A stretch of DNA of 64,000 bases, taken from NCBI GenBank assembly GCA_039654915.1, contig CM077597.1, forward strand, positions 33,144,001 to 33,208,000, in the 5' to 3' direction. This document shows positions 32,590 through 43,680 of the stretch, piece by piece (positions within the stretch are counted from its first letter, which is position 1; each line of letters begins with the position of its first letter). Source of the DNA: Aquilaria yunnanensis. Its lineage: Eukaryota > Streptophyta > Magnoliopsida > Malvales > Thymelaeaceae. Both the position numbers and the translations under genes were made by a program. The notes under the pieces were generated by a model that was not told the DNA's origin, ran no database searches, and saw nothing but the letters and a program-made list of their open reading frames with translations.

Positions 32590-35200
32590 TGTCATAGAGT
32601 GGGTTCTAGTGCCCTGAGCTGGTTAACTTGTAGGCCTTTTGGGACTGTGATCCCACTTAGTTACTATTGTCTAACTATTACTCGTATGGTAAATTAAGAC
32701 AATTTAAGTCCAACTAATTTCTTAGCCAGCCTTGCAAGAAGATTTGCATGGGTTTGTCTTGGAGATGTAAACAAATAAGTAAACCATTTAAGAAAACATC
32801 ACTCAATCATTCATTTAAAACATACTTAAAACGTTCCAAGACAATAAAATACTAGTTACTTCAACTTCAAGTAATAGTTTGTGTATACTCTACAACACTA
32901 GCATGCAACCAAAAGTAACTGGATAGTCTAACACCATAATGTATCCTAATAGGGGCAATGTCTTAGTATAGAAGGTACAATACATATATAAATCAAAATT
33001 CTTAACCAAAATCCATATCTTGAGCCCCATCATTTCAGTTATCAAACTCCATGTGCAAGCCCTTTCTTATCCTTGTGCACCACTTAGCCTCTAAACTATA
33101 AATGCATAACACTTAGTTAGTACAAAGCTTAACTCCCAAGTAATCTTAGAATCTCAAGGATTCTAGTAAATAAGTACTTGTGAAAGGGAAACTTAGCTTA
33201 CAGCTATCCACTCAGTTGTTAGGCCCAGCATTAGAATCTGCATAACAAACTTAAGGGAGTGAATACATGAATGTACTCAGTAAGGGTCTTTTCGGGTACC
33301 TGCAAGGAAGATAGCAAGCAAGCATGCAAATATCGTATACAAAAAGCAACCAACCAAGCAACAATCATCACAAATAAATAGCATAAAATATATACAATGC
33401 ATGAATGTATGATATGAAACATGCACAATCCTTGGGAATTCTTACACCTTAGGTGCCTTATTCTTGCCGTGAGCTCAAACGGTGGTGGTACTTAAGACAC
33501 TGGCCATCGTACCCAAAATCCTTTATCTCCCTTAAGTCCCACTCATGGTGCTAGAGTAGGTCATCACCTCCTCTCAATATCTTACCTGTCTTACCCTTAA
33601 CTTAATGTGCAAGGTAGCCATCTTATGTGGTCCAACTTACAAAGCTTTTAGAGCCTACCTTAGAGCTCTTTAGCGGCTCACTTACCAAGCCATATGGTTT
33701 AGTTGGGATTCTCTTAGGTTTCTTCTTCATTTTCCTAAAGCTGTAACAACTCTCAGTTTGGCCAATGAAGATTACGAAACCCACCTTAATCCCCTTAGTG
33801 CCCCCTTAGGAACTTGAGTACTTTTACCCCCTTAGCTACTCTACTTAGCCCTACCTTAACCACATGACTTAGCTACCACTTAAATAATACATAATTCTTA
33901 ACATAAGAATTAGTATTAGACCCAACTACAGCTATTAAACATCTTAAAATAGCCTAAGGATGTTAACCGAGAGATTAAGATATTTTTAAGGTGCATTGAG
34001 CTTGAGGGACTTAGGCCTTGGCGACACCATTGGTGACGCATTACTAAGCGCATTAATTCTCGGGTTTCTTGGAAATTTGTTGGTGATGTGTCACCATTTC
34101 ACATCACCATGGAGACATGTCGCCAGATTGTGTCACCACTGCGACGTGTCACCAATGCTCTTCTAGCGTTGCATGACTGCGCGTTATCTTACATGAAAAT
34201 TACTCAATCTTTTAATCCCCAAAGCCAATTCACATGGGTCTTGTTTCTATTTTGTTCCCACATGTAATACATTTTTATCTATTATTTGAGCTAAATTAAC
34301 TTGAACCCTTACTTCAAATTCAGCCACATAACAAGAACAAAGCATAAGCACCCTTGAGCTCAACTTAGCCCTTTTGAGTTCAGAACTAAAAGCAACGTGA
34401 TACGGCACCAAGAACTTTCAATTAAGACCATTTCTAGCTACTCAAATACCTTAGAACCAGCTCAAAAAAATGAAGATGCTTACCTTAGGTTTTATGCCCA
34501 AAACAAGTAACGAAGAGCCAAAATGAAGCAAATGCACCAAGAATGATGTGGGGGCTTCTTGAACTCAGTTTAGGATCTTCAAATTTACTGGAAATTTTTG
34601 GAATTGGGGAGGTTTGGAGCGAAAAATCTAGTGGAGAGAGGGGGCCACGAAATTGAGAAAGGAAGAACTGGGAATTGGTAGTCAACATTTACCCAAAATA
34701 TCCTAACCACTCCACTAAGGCATAATTCTTGCTTTCTTGCCTCTTGGGCCTCGAGTTCTCTTTTGTTTTTTTTCAAAATGGCCACTCAACACACGCTCAA
34801 AACCATCCCTCCTTGGTCCTAAAGAATCTTCATAAGCCTCTTGGACACTTAAGCCATTTAAGACATATATGGCTCAATTAAGCACTTAGTGCAATTTTTG
34901 AACTTTTCCTTCAAATGATGGTTCTAATAGCTAGGATAACTTATGGTCTCAACTTAACTAGTTAAAATTCCTTACATGACTCTAATTTCATCAAAATTAT
35001 AGCCATGCCACTCACTTGAGTTAAAATTACCATTTTGCACTTTTGACTCTTAGGTGCTAATTCACACTTAGGAACTCATATATACTTTACTTAGCTTGTC
35101 TTTCTTGCTTAATAAGATGCTAACTAGAGGTCCTTAAGTGAAAACACTTAAAAAGAAACACCTACCGGGTCAAAGCCAGTCCTTGACTAGGAGAGTCATC
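32590..35200 (-). repeat. 5' LTR of element A (2611 bp)
   Basis: Full-length family LTR. On the plus strand it starts TGTCATAGAGTGGG and ends AGGAGAGTCATC, lacking the last ACA seen in the other copies. It includes the U3 segment (about 34105-34690) deleted from the 3' LTR. The open frames inside are chance ORFs. Confidence 0.83.
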
Positions 35201-37328
35201 GTAAAGATAAGGTATTCTACTGCAACCCTAATGTGTACAAAAGTCAAAATTTTAATACAAGTACTCTTAGAAATGAGCTCTCCAGAGAATTTTTATTCTA
35301 GACCTTCCTATCTGGTTTCAAGAAGAAAGCATGTTTAGTAGTGCTTTACATTCTATAAAATGCCATTTTAAAAGATTCATAACTGTAATTTGCATATTTC
35401 TTTATCCGTCAAATTATTGCTATGGTTGCATGACTAATCAATGATAAGTATTTGGGGTCATTAAGTCGAGTTTAGTCGACTAGGATTTTACAAACTTGGA
35501 TTCTTGACAGTAGATAAAAGAGTGGCGAGCATATCTAGAAGAGGGAGCAAGAGGAAATTTCTTGAACCAAAAATTGGATAAATTTGCTGACAATCTCTAA
35601 CCCTTAATTATCATTTTATTTTAGTCCCTCCCATGTTGACAATTTCTTTGAGCAGTAATAGCATGCACATGACATACTAGCGTATACCCTCACTTTAACG
35701 GTATTTATAAAATTGCCACTGTGCTTGAAAAGCACAACCTAGTAACATGAGCAACACTTCTTACTAAATGAAATAACATAGTACAAAATAGAGCAATTAT
35801 ATAAATGAACTGCGACATCTTATTGAATGAAATAGCATTATTTGCGAACAATGCATTTTACAAAATATACAACACATTTGTATGAATTTAAACAACACTT
35901 ATATTGAATGAATAATTTTATTTATGAGCAACACATCTTACAAAATGAACAACAAAGTACAGAATAACACCTTTATGTGAATAGAAAAACATTTCTTACT
36001 GAGTGGAATAATATTATTTACAAATAGCACATTTTATTAAGTGAACGACATATTACATACTGGTACAATTGTATGAGTGGAATATTGTGTAGTACTAAAT
36101 GGAACAACACTATTTGATAATAGTACATTTTATGAAATAAACAATGTATTACAGAACAATACTTTTGTTTGAATGGAATAGTGGTTATTACTAAACAGAG
36201 CATCATAGATGTCACCGAAGACAGGGATGCCGGTTCTTCCTCCAAAGAGGCACAGATGTTGCTGGAGGTAGGGACAAACGATGGGGTGTATTATAGAATA
36301 GCATATTTATGTAATCAGAAGAACACTTCTTACTAAACATAACAAAATGAAGGTTGCCAGAGGTAAGGACATTAATTCTTCATCTGATGTAGCATAGACA
36401 CTGTCAGAGGCAGCATCGAACAACAAAGGGTGGTCGGTGGAGGAGGTCAAGTTTCTTTGTAGCTTTACCTTCTTTGTTGTCATTACTGGAATTGTCTTCA
36501 ACCGAAATAAATCCATCGGTGCGCAACATCCTCTCATCTCCGATGACAATGGTAAAGAACTAAAGTTGTGAGATCTAGAAAGAACAAATCAAAAAAGATG
36601 AGGAGGAACACGATAAGGAATTAAGCAAGCTTATGGTTTTGGAGAAGGAATAAGAGAAGAAAAGAACTGGATAAGGAATAAGCGAGTGACAGAAATTATA
36701 AATTACTTGAAAGTAGAGGTGTTCTGCATGGTCTCAGTGTATTTTAGTCTCAGCCTCTTTTTTTGGCTTCTTAACCAATTAAAAAAAGTTTCTTTTGTTA
36801 TCCAGTTGATGAAACCTGTAAACTTCGATGACATTAATTTTTGAAATCCTAATTTAGATGGTTAAATGTGTAACTATTTTGTAGCAACTTGAAATACGCA
36901 ATAATTTTTTTACAATTAACAGAAAGTTTAATTTTTTAGTTTTTCATCTATAATTATGTTTTTTTTTAGGTAACTATCTTCTAATATATTTAATGTGTCT
37001 AGTATTTTTTTGTTTTGTTTTTTTATAGGTAACGGGTATAGTTATCAAAAAATTTTCTGTAAAATTGAGTTTCATGCACCATATCTCTGTTGATGTTACA
37101 ACTTTCATCTGGATTGTATAGTAGAACTGAGGGTTAAATAATTCATTGATGCATCAGATTTATGTGCACCAAGCTTTTGTGTGAGCATGGACATGGAAGT
37201 CTATTTATACATTTTTGGCAAGCTTAGACCACACACGGAGCTTTGGTCAGGTGGCGGTGCATTGCTTATCATTCCTAATGAAGGCGAGTAGTGATCTCAC
37301 CAGCACATTTGCTTAGCCAATGCCCATG
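35201..37328. other. Intergenic DNA without recognised gene
   Basis: AT-rich sequence between element A and the LINE's poly-A tail. An 80-codon minus frame (36307-36549) has no domain I recognise. The only structure seen is the diverged repeat tract near 35755-36200. Confidence 0.55.
35755..36200. repeat. Diverged tandem repeat, period about 90 bp
   Basis: Five related units begin near 35820, 35905, 35995, 36090 and 36190. Each combines CTTA(C/T)T(A/G)A(A/G)TG(A/G)AATA, then a GCACATTTTA-like block, then AACAACATA or GTACAGAA. Spacing is about 86-98 bp. Confidence 0.5.
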
Positions 37329-37344
37329 TTTTTTTTTTTTTTTT
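37329..37344 (-). other. LINE poly-A tail
   Basis: Sixteen T on the plus strand at the edge of the LINE's 3' UTR, equal to a poly-A on the LINE strand. It fixes orientation and the 3' end. Confidence 0.75.
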
Positions 37345-37473
37345 AAGAAACCAAAGAGAATTCAATAAGAATAAGCAAGAAGAGCCTCTATGAGGCAAGT
37401 CGGATAAGGAGGTCTCCACTCCACCATGCCAACAAGGCTCTTTGACAAGGATACAAGATTGTGAGTCATTTAA

Positions 37474-37767
37474 GTGGCGTTTAGTTGTAGAAAATTTTCT
37501 CGTTTCTCTTTTTCAAAATTTCTTTGATGAAAGTTTGAGTGTATAGCATGTGTTAAGGATTTGGAAAACTTTGTTTTCTAAACTTTGGAAAAATTATGTG
37601 TTAAAATGGAAAACATCTAAAATAAGGTTTTCTATTTTATAATATGAGTTTTTCAAAATTTAGAAAACAAGGTTTTCTATATTCTTAAAGCTAGCTGTGC
37701 ACTCAAACTTCTATCAAACAAAATTTCGAAAAGAAAAATAAGAAAATTTTTCATATCCAAACACCAC
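37474..37767. mobile_element. Foldback MITE, 294 bp, in the LINE 3' UTR
   Basis: Long imperfect inverted arms cover most of its length. The left arm begins GTGGCGTTTAGTTGTAGAAA and the reverse complement of the right arm begins GTGGTGTTTGGATATGAAAA. Pairing continues past GAAGTTTGAGTG and TTTTCTAAA into the centre. Non-coding. No convincing target duplication was found, so the superfamily stays open. Confidence 0.75.
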
Positions 37768-37849
37768 CTTAGTTTGTTGACCTTGGGATGTAAATAAACT
37801 TACAAGAAGCAAACATGACAGACAAAGCAATTATATCAGTTATGACTAC

Positions 37850-39058
37850 TCCATGAACATATTATGAGGGATACGTGTAAGCTTATAGGGCAAGCACTGC
37901 ATTTTTAGAGCCCCATCGAGTTACAATATCCCACCAGCCGCATGACCATGCTTCTTAAAGTTGTTTCCCAATTGCAAGAGTTTCCAAGTAAGTGACATCA
38001 TGAACAAAGGGGATTGTATGGGAAATAGCTAGCATAATCTCACCCGAAGAGTTCCTTGCCGCCACACCAATGCCTGCAAATCCATGAGACACAAAAGCTC
38101 TGGCATCAACATAAACAGCAACACAATTTGCAGGTGGTGGTGACCAATGATCTACTCTGAGAGGTTACACACAAGGCGAAATTGAAGCCGACTAAGGACC
38201 TTCAGTACAGAGACAGTTTCTAATTGTGTTGGCGGTTGAAGTGAAAGATAGACAAACACCATAAAAAACACAGGTATTCTAGTTCCTCGATATGTGCCAA
38301 CTAATGGAAGCAAAAGCTATCCAATTTTCCTTTGTCAAAGCTTCTTTAGCAATGCGAAAGATGTCCCATATGTTCTGTATACCAATGCGCAATTCGTTAA
38401 AATGAAAAGCTCGGAACAACTTGCGTATAAGGGTAAAATAATAAAATATGTTCAATGGATTCATTAGCCAAATCACATACTGGACAAAGGTGAGACAGAA
38501 TGATAGTACCACTGGTTATTCCTTGTCGACAATCTATTCGATTAAGCATGCCACCAAAAATTAGTCAACTTTAGAGGGAGTTGTATTTTCTAGGAGTTCA
38601 ACAACCAGGATTATTAGTCGGAAGGCACCCCTCGGGTCAGAATGGAGGAGGCTGTATTGAATTGGTAACCAGACCTAACAGTATATATTTCTTTTGATTT
38701 TGCCCCCCTTGTAAAGATTTCAGGTACAGAGTGAGATAAAATGGGAATCCAAATAATTTAGAAAATATCAATCAGGTGGAACGTAAAAGTAAGAAGTGCC
38801 AGATACCATCCTCTCCCATTCGGCTGCAACAAATCTACCACCATCCAATAGTCCATATCAGGCATTTGTGTCGACAAAAGGGAGAAATGTGGTTCTGAAT
38901 AAACCCATCAATCATACCACACATTAACAGATGTGCCATTCCCAACTTGCCATAATCCTCCTACTCGAACGAGAGCACACCCTTTTACAATTGCTTTTCA
39001 CACATGGGATGAGTCCAGTATATCAGAGTAGTACAAGAAAGGCATGGAGGAATAATAC
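37850..39058 (-). pseudogene. LINE ORF2 C-terminal part: zinc-binding RT-associated and RNase H-like regions
   Basis: On the minus strand the region near 38540-38279 shows CPVCDLANESIEHI in one frame and IWDIFRIAKEALTKENW in another, the layout of the domain that follows RT in plant L1 LINEs. Further left (about 38240-37880) fragments such as VAVYVDARAFVSHGFAGIGV and SSGEIMLAISHTIPF resemble the plant LINE RNase H. Frames shift repeatedly. The segment ends at the copia-1 insertion site. Confidence 0.65.
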
Positions 39059-39230
39059 TGTTAAAGCACTAGATATATCTCTTTGTATTTATCTCTTAAG
39101 TTCTGATATATCTCTAGCTGGTAAATAAGTAGTTAGATAAGCCTGAAAGTCTAGCTTGTATATTTATACGTGAAGCAATACAAAGAATGTGTGTGGAAGC
39201 ATAACTTCTTCCAAAAGTCATTTCTTCACA
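39059..39230 (+). repeat. 5' LTR of copia-1 (172 bp)
   Basis: Begins TGTTAAAGCACTAG and ends TTTCTTCACA. It differs from the right LTR by three substitutions and lacks that copy's 17-bp insertion. A TATA-like TATATTTATA is at 39159-39168. Confidence 0.92.
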
Positions 39231-39242
39231 TGGTATCAGAGC
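39231..39242 (+). promoter_or_regulatory. Primer-binding site of copia-1
   Basis: TGGTATCAGAGC, complementary to the 3' end of initiator tRNA-Met, directly abuts the LTR. Confidence 0.9.
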
Positions 39243-39278
39243 AGGACTGCTCAAACCACACACCCAAACTTTGAATCA

Positions 39279-42200
39279 ATGGGGGACGACAACAACAAAA
39301 GAGTCGTTGCCTCAAGCTCCCACAATGGTAGCAGCGATCCGTCCTCTCCTTTCTTTCTCAGCCCTTCCGACAATCCTGGAGCCACGCTTGTAGGTTGCTT
39401 TCTCAAGGGCGAAAACTATCCTACTTGGCGACGAGCTATGCAAAACGCACTCAAAGCCAAAAACAAAATGAAGCTTGTCGATGGAACTCTGAAGAAACCA
39501 GCAGCAGATGGCCCGACCTTTGAGGCATGGGAGAAGTCCAACTCCATGATTATTTCATGGATCTTCAACTCGTTGGCACCAAAATTACATACTAGTGTGG
39601 CCTATGCGGACACTGCCACAGAAATGTGGACTGATTTGGCAGATAGGTTTTCAGTAGGTAATGCTCCTCGTATTCATGAACTAAAACGTGAAATTGCTCT
39701 TTTACAGCAACAAGGATCAACAGTTGTGGCTTACTTCACGAAACTGAAAGCACTATGGGACGAGCTCTCTACATACTCAGCCGTGTATCCTTGCACATGT
39801 GGGGCAGCAAAGCAGCTTCTTGAAGAAAGGAAAGGTGAAAAACTTCACAATTTTCTAATGGGGCTCAATGACCATTTTAGTATTGTCAGATCGCAGATTT
39901 TGAACATGGAGCCACTTTCAAGTCTTAACAAGGCTTATGCTCTTGTTATCAAGGAAGAAAAGCAATTGAGTGTGGCCACAACAAGGCAGGCACCTGCGGA
40001 GGCTGCCGCCTTTGCAGCAAAAACCGAGAAAAATCAGACCAACAAAACCATCAATAAGGCATGCCTGAATTGCACTCACTGCGGGAAAAATGGTCACACT
40101 GCTGATGGGTGTTTCGAATTGATCGGTTATCCCGACTGGTGGCAAGGGGAGAAAACACAAGGGCAACACAACAAAGTTGGACAGAAATCTAAACAAGGAA
40201 AACCTTTGGCCAACCAAGCTCTGACAAAGCAGCCTGAGAACGCAACAGCATGTAAGGGGATTGGACTAAGTCAAACTCAATATGATCAGCTTGTTGCCTT
40301 ACTCGCAAATCAGAATCAAGAAAGTTTGGTCAATTTTGCCGGTAAGGTCTCAATGAACCCTTTTGACTGGATAATCGATACAGGAGCATCTGATCATATG
40401 ACTTGCCACCAAGAACTTTTGACAAATGCATGTTCAGCAACATCATGCTCTCCAGTACAAATGCCCAATGGAGCCAACTTGAAAATTTGCTCTTATGGTC
40501 GAACCACTTTGGGCCCCAATATTGAGCTAAATAAAGTTCTTTTTATCCCTGAGTTTACATGCAACTTGTTATTAGTTAGTAAACTGACAAAAGAGCTCAA
40601 CTGTTCAGTAACCTTTTTCTCAAATCTATGTGTTTTACAGGACCTAAGCTCGAAGAGGACGATTGGCATGGGTGAACAAAAGGATGGTCTGTACTACTTC
40701 AGGTGTTTCACAGAACATAAAGTTGCAACCTCAAAAACCACAATCCCACCTGAAACGTGGCACAAGCGTCTTGGTCATATTTCCTTTGGAAAATTATCCA
40801 GTATCCCACAGCTATCACATTTAAGTTTTTCTGATCATTATTGTGATCCTTGTCTTAGAGCTAAGCAAACAAGAAAAGTTTTTCCTTTGAGTACAAATAT
40901 TAGTGAGAATCCATTTGATTTGATTCATGTTGATGTTTGGGGTCCCTACAAAGTCCCTTCTCTTTCAGGCTCTCACTACTTCCTATCTATTGTCGATGAT
41001 TGCAGCAGATCTAGTTGGGTTTACTTATTGAAAAATAGATCTGAAGCCCCTACAAAATTCTCTATCTTTCATGCTATGATCAAAACTTAGTTTCAGAAAA
41101 ATGTTCAGCAAGTCAGGACCAACAATGCTCCAGAATTAACAGCTGGATCAATGCTCAGTTTTTGTCAGCTCAATGGGATAATCATTCAAACATCTTGCCC
41201 CAACACACCACAACAAAATGGTGTAGTTGAAAGAAAACATCGCCATCTTCTCGAAGTAGCACGAGCCCTTCGATTTCAAGCCAATCTACCAATAAAATTT
41301 TGGGGCGAGTGCATCCTGACTGCAGCCTACTTGATCAACCTTCTGCCATCTTCCAAGCTAAATGATAAAAGCCCCTATCAGATTCTTTTCAACAAAATTC
41401 CATCTCTTAACCATCTTCGAGTTTTTGGGTGTCGTTGTTATGTTCATTCCAGGACCAAAGACAAGTTTGAACCCCGTTCCAAACCTTGCATATTCGTTGG
41501 ATATCCTATGGGGCAAAAAGGGTACAAAGTCATCGACGAGAACACTGGAAAAGTCCTAGTCTCGCGAGATATAATTTTTCATGAGGATGTGTTCCTATAT
41601 CTCACCAGTGATCCTCCAAACCTCACAGTAACGTTAAATGACGTTGATGAACCGATACTGGATGAACTTTGCCCAGTCAATATTGAGCAAACTCCCCACC
41701 AACCAACCAACGAAATTGGTAGTTCAAAGACACCTGAAAACCCAGTTAAAGATCGTCCCCATCGTGAACGCCGCCTTCCAGCCTACTTGCAAGATTATGT
41801 ACTTGAGACACCTGTTGTAAGCTCATCATCCACATCCTCTGCCAATCAGGTTTCTTCAGGTAAAGGTTACTCTATAACACATAATTTGAGTTACTCACGT
41901 TTTAGTTTTGGACACAAAGTTTTCCTTGCAGCAGTGACTAGCCAAACTGAGCCACAAACCTTTGAGTAAGCAAACCAATATCCAGAATGGCGTGAAGCAA
42001 TGAGAAGTGAAAAAGAAGCCTTGGAGAAAAATAAAACGTGGAGCTTAGTACCTTTCCCTCCTGGAAAGAAACCCATTGGCTCCAAGTGGGTTTACAGGAT
42101 CAAATTTAAAGCAGATGGAACTATCGAACGATATAAGGCGAGGTTGGTAGCGAAGGGGTTTAACCAAATTGAAGGAGTTGATTACACAGAAACATTCGCT

Positions 42201-43484
42201 CCTGTAGTCAAACTCACCACTGTAAGATGCCTTTTGTCAATTGCTGCAATCAAAAACTGGGAATTGCACCAGTTGGATGTCCACAATGCATTTCTTCAAG
42301 GAGATTTGAATGAAGATATATACATGAGACCACCTCCAGGAATTACAAAGACAGGTGACACTCGAGTATGCAAATTGCATAAATCTTTATACGGATTGAA
42401 ACAAGCTCCACGTCAATGGTTTGAAAATTTTTCCAGCTCCCTTATTGAATTTGGTTTTGCTCAGTGAAAGTTCGATTACTCACTCTTTACTCTTAAGGAT
42501 GGTAACAATTTTGTGGCTATCCTAGTGTATGTCGACGACATCATTATTGCAGGCAACAATCCGAAGCAGATTCACAAATTGAAAGGTCACCTGCATGACC
42601 AATTTCATCTCAAAGATCTTGGAAAATTAAAGTACTTCCTTGGACTTGAAGTCGCAAATTCCTCACAAGGGATCTTTCTTTCCGAGCGCAAGTACACCAT
42701 TGACATATTGTATGAAACGGGCATGACAGCATGCAAACCAGCAGCCTTCCCTATTCGGCAGCAGCTTCACTTAGGGCAAGCTGAAGGAAAAATACTTCCG
42801 GATGCAGGGCAATATAGGAGGTTAATCGGCAAACTGTTATATCTCTCCCTTACTAGGCCGGATATTACCTACACCGTTAATCTACTCAGCCAATTCATGC
42901 AAGAGCCAAATGAAGCTCACCATGGAGCTGTTATGTATCTTCTTCGATATCTGAAGAACACTCCTGGGCAAGGTGTTTTCTTTCTGGCAGACAACGAACT
43001 CCAGCTCCATGCTTATTGCGACGCTGACTGGGCTAGCTGCCCCAAAACACGACGATCAACAATAGGCTTCATTGTCAAGATAGGGGAGGCCCCTGTGGCA
43101 TGGAAATCCAAGAAACAGCAAACGGTATCTCGTTCTTCAGCAGAGGCGGAGTACCGAGCTATGGCAGCTACAGCAAGTGAATTAACGTGGCTTAAAGGAC
43201 TGCTGCACGATCTCACCATCTCTCATTCCAAACCGATGATGCTTTACTGTGACAACAAAGCTGCACTACACATTGCCACAAATCCCGTGTTTCATGAACG
43301 AACGAAACACATTTAGATAGATTGTCACTTTATTTGAGAGAAGATTCAGGCAAAAGACATTGAAGCTCGGCACATCTCAAGCCAACTACAGCCAGCCGAC
43401 CTGCTTACAAAAGCCTTAGGTCGAGATCAATTCCAGCTTCTTGCATGCAAGTTGGGCATCCTCAATCCACATGCTCCAACTTGA
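39279..43484 (+). pseudogene. Copia-1 gag-pol polyprotein, one frame with five nonsense codons
   Basis: One frame of 1402 codons runs from the ATG at 39279 to the TGA at 43482-43484 without any frameshift. In-frame stops: TAG 41088, TAA 41967, TGA 42465, TAG 43314 and TGA 43335. In order: copia gag N-terminus (CFLKGENYPTWRRAMQNALK) and capsid-like region; CCHC knuckle CTHCGKNGHTADGC; protease WIIDTGASDHMTC; the pre-integrase region with WHKRLGHISFGKL; and integrase with its first aspartate in IHVDVWGP. The second catalytic position reads VRTNNAPEL where copia has SDNG, so aspartate is asparagine (41121-41123). The glutamate in NGVVERKHRHLLE is kept. RT has LVYVDDIIIAGNN intact, and RNase H has CDADWASC and KQQTVSRSSAEAEYRA. 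An upstream ATG at 39189 lies within the LTR and is not the start. Confidence 0.93.
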
Positions 43485-43491
43485 GGGGGAG
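43481..43491 (+). promoter_or_regulatory. Polypurine tract of copia-1
   Basis: TTGAGGGGGAG lies directly before the right LTR start TGTTAAAGC. It overlaps the polyprotein stop codon. Confidence 0.88.
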
Positions 43492-43680
43492 TGTTAAAGC
43501 ACTGGATATATCTCTTTGTATTTATCTCTTAAGTTCTGATATATCTCTAGCTGATAAATAAGTAGTTAGATAAGCCTGAAAGTCTAGCAAACCTAAAAGT
43601 CTAGCTTGTATATTTATACGTGAATCAATACAAAGAATGTGTGTGGAAGCATAACTTCTTCCAAAAGTCATTTCTTCACA
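43492..43680 (+). repeat. 3' LTR of copia-1 (189 bp)
   Basis: Like the left LTR but with 17 extra bases, AAACCTAAAAGTCTAGC, next to a near-identical CCTGAAAGTCTAGC, so a short tandem duplication. Confidence 0.92.

Larger units (their letters stand above)
3502..35200 (-). mobile_element. Element A: Del/Tekay-like Ty3/gypsy retrotransposon, nested host of B and a solo LTR
   Basis: An old chromovirus-type element. On the minus strand the order is 5' LTR (32590-35200), leader with primer site, gag (32450-31895, then 11859-11437, then 9255 to about 8960), pol (about 8960-5579), polypurine tract, and 3' LTR (3502-5534). Gag was interrupted by element B (TSD CCTTG) and by a now-solo LTR (TSD CCAGG). 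Once the insertions are removed, the gag reading continues across both sites. Pol domains appear as protease, RT, RNase H and integrase fragments in shifting frames. No target duplication of A itself was found: the left edge carries an extra leader and the right LTR lacks its terminal ACA. Confidence 0.85.
39059..43680 (+). mobile_element. Copia-1: short Ty1/copia retrotransposon (Ale-like), 4622 bp
   Basis: LTRs of 172 bp (39059-39230) and 189 bp (43492-43680) flank one gag-pol frame. Target flanks are AATAC (39054-39058) and AGTAC (43681-43685), one mismatch. The primer site TGGTATCAGAGC directly follows the left LTR, and the purine tract TTGAGGGGGAG precedes the right one. Short LTRs and total length fit the Ale/Retrofit lineage; this is a guess from size. 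It sits inside the LINE. Confidence 0.9.

Noticed and set aside
36307..36549. Minus-strand ORF of 80 codons in the middle intergenic region
   Set aside because: No domain, no start context or splice structure that I can support; short enough to be chance.
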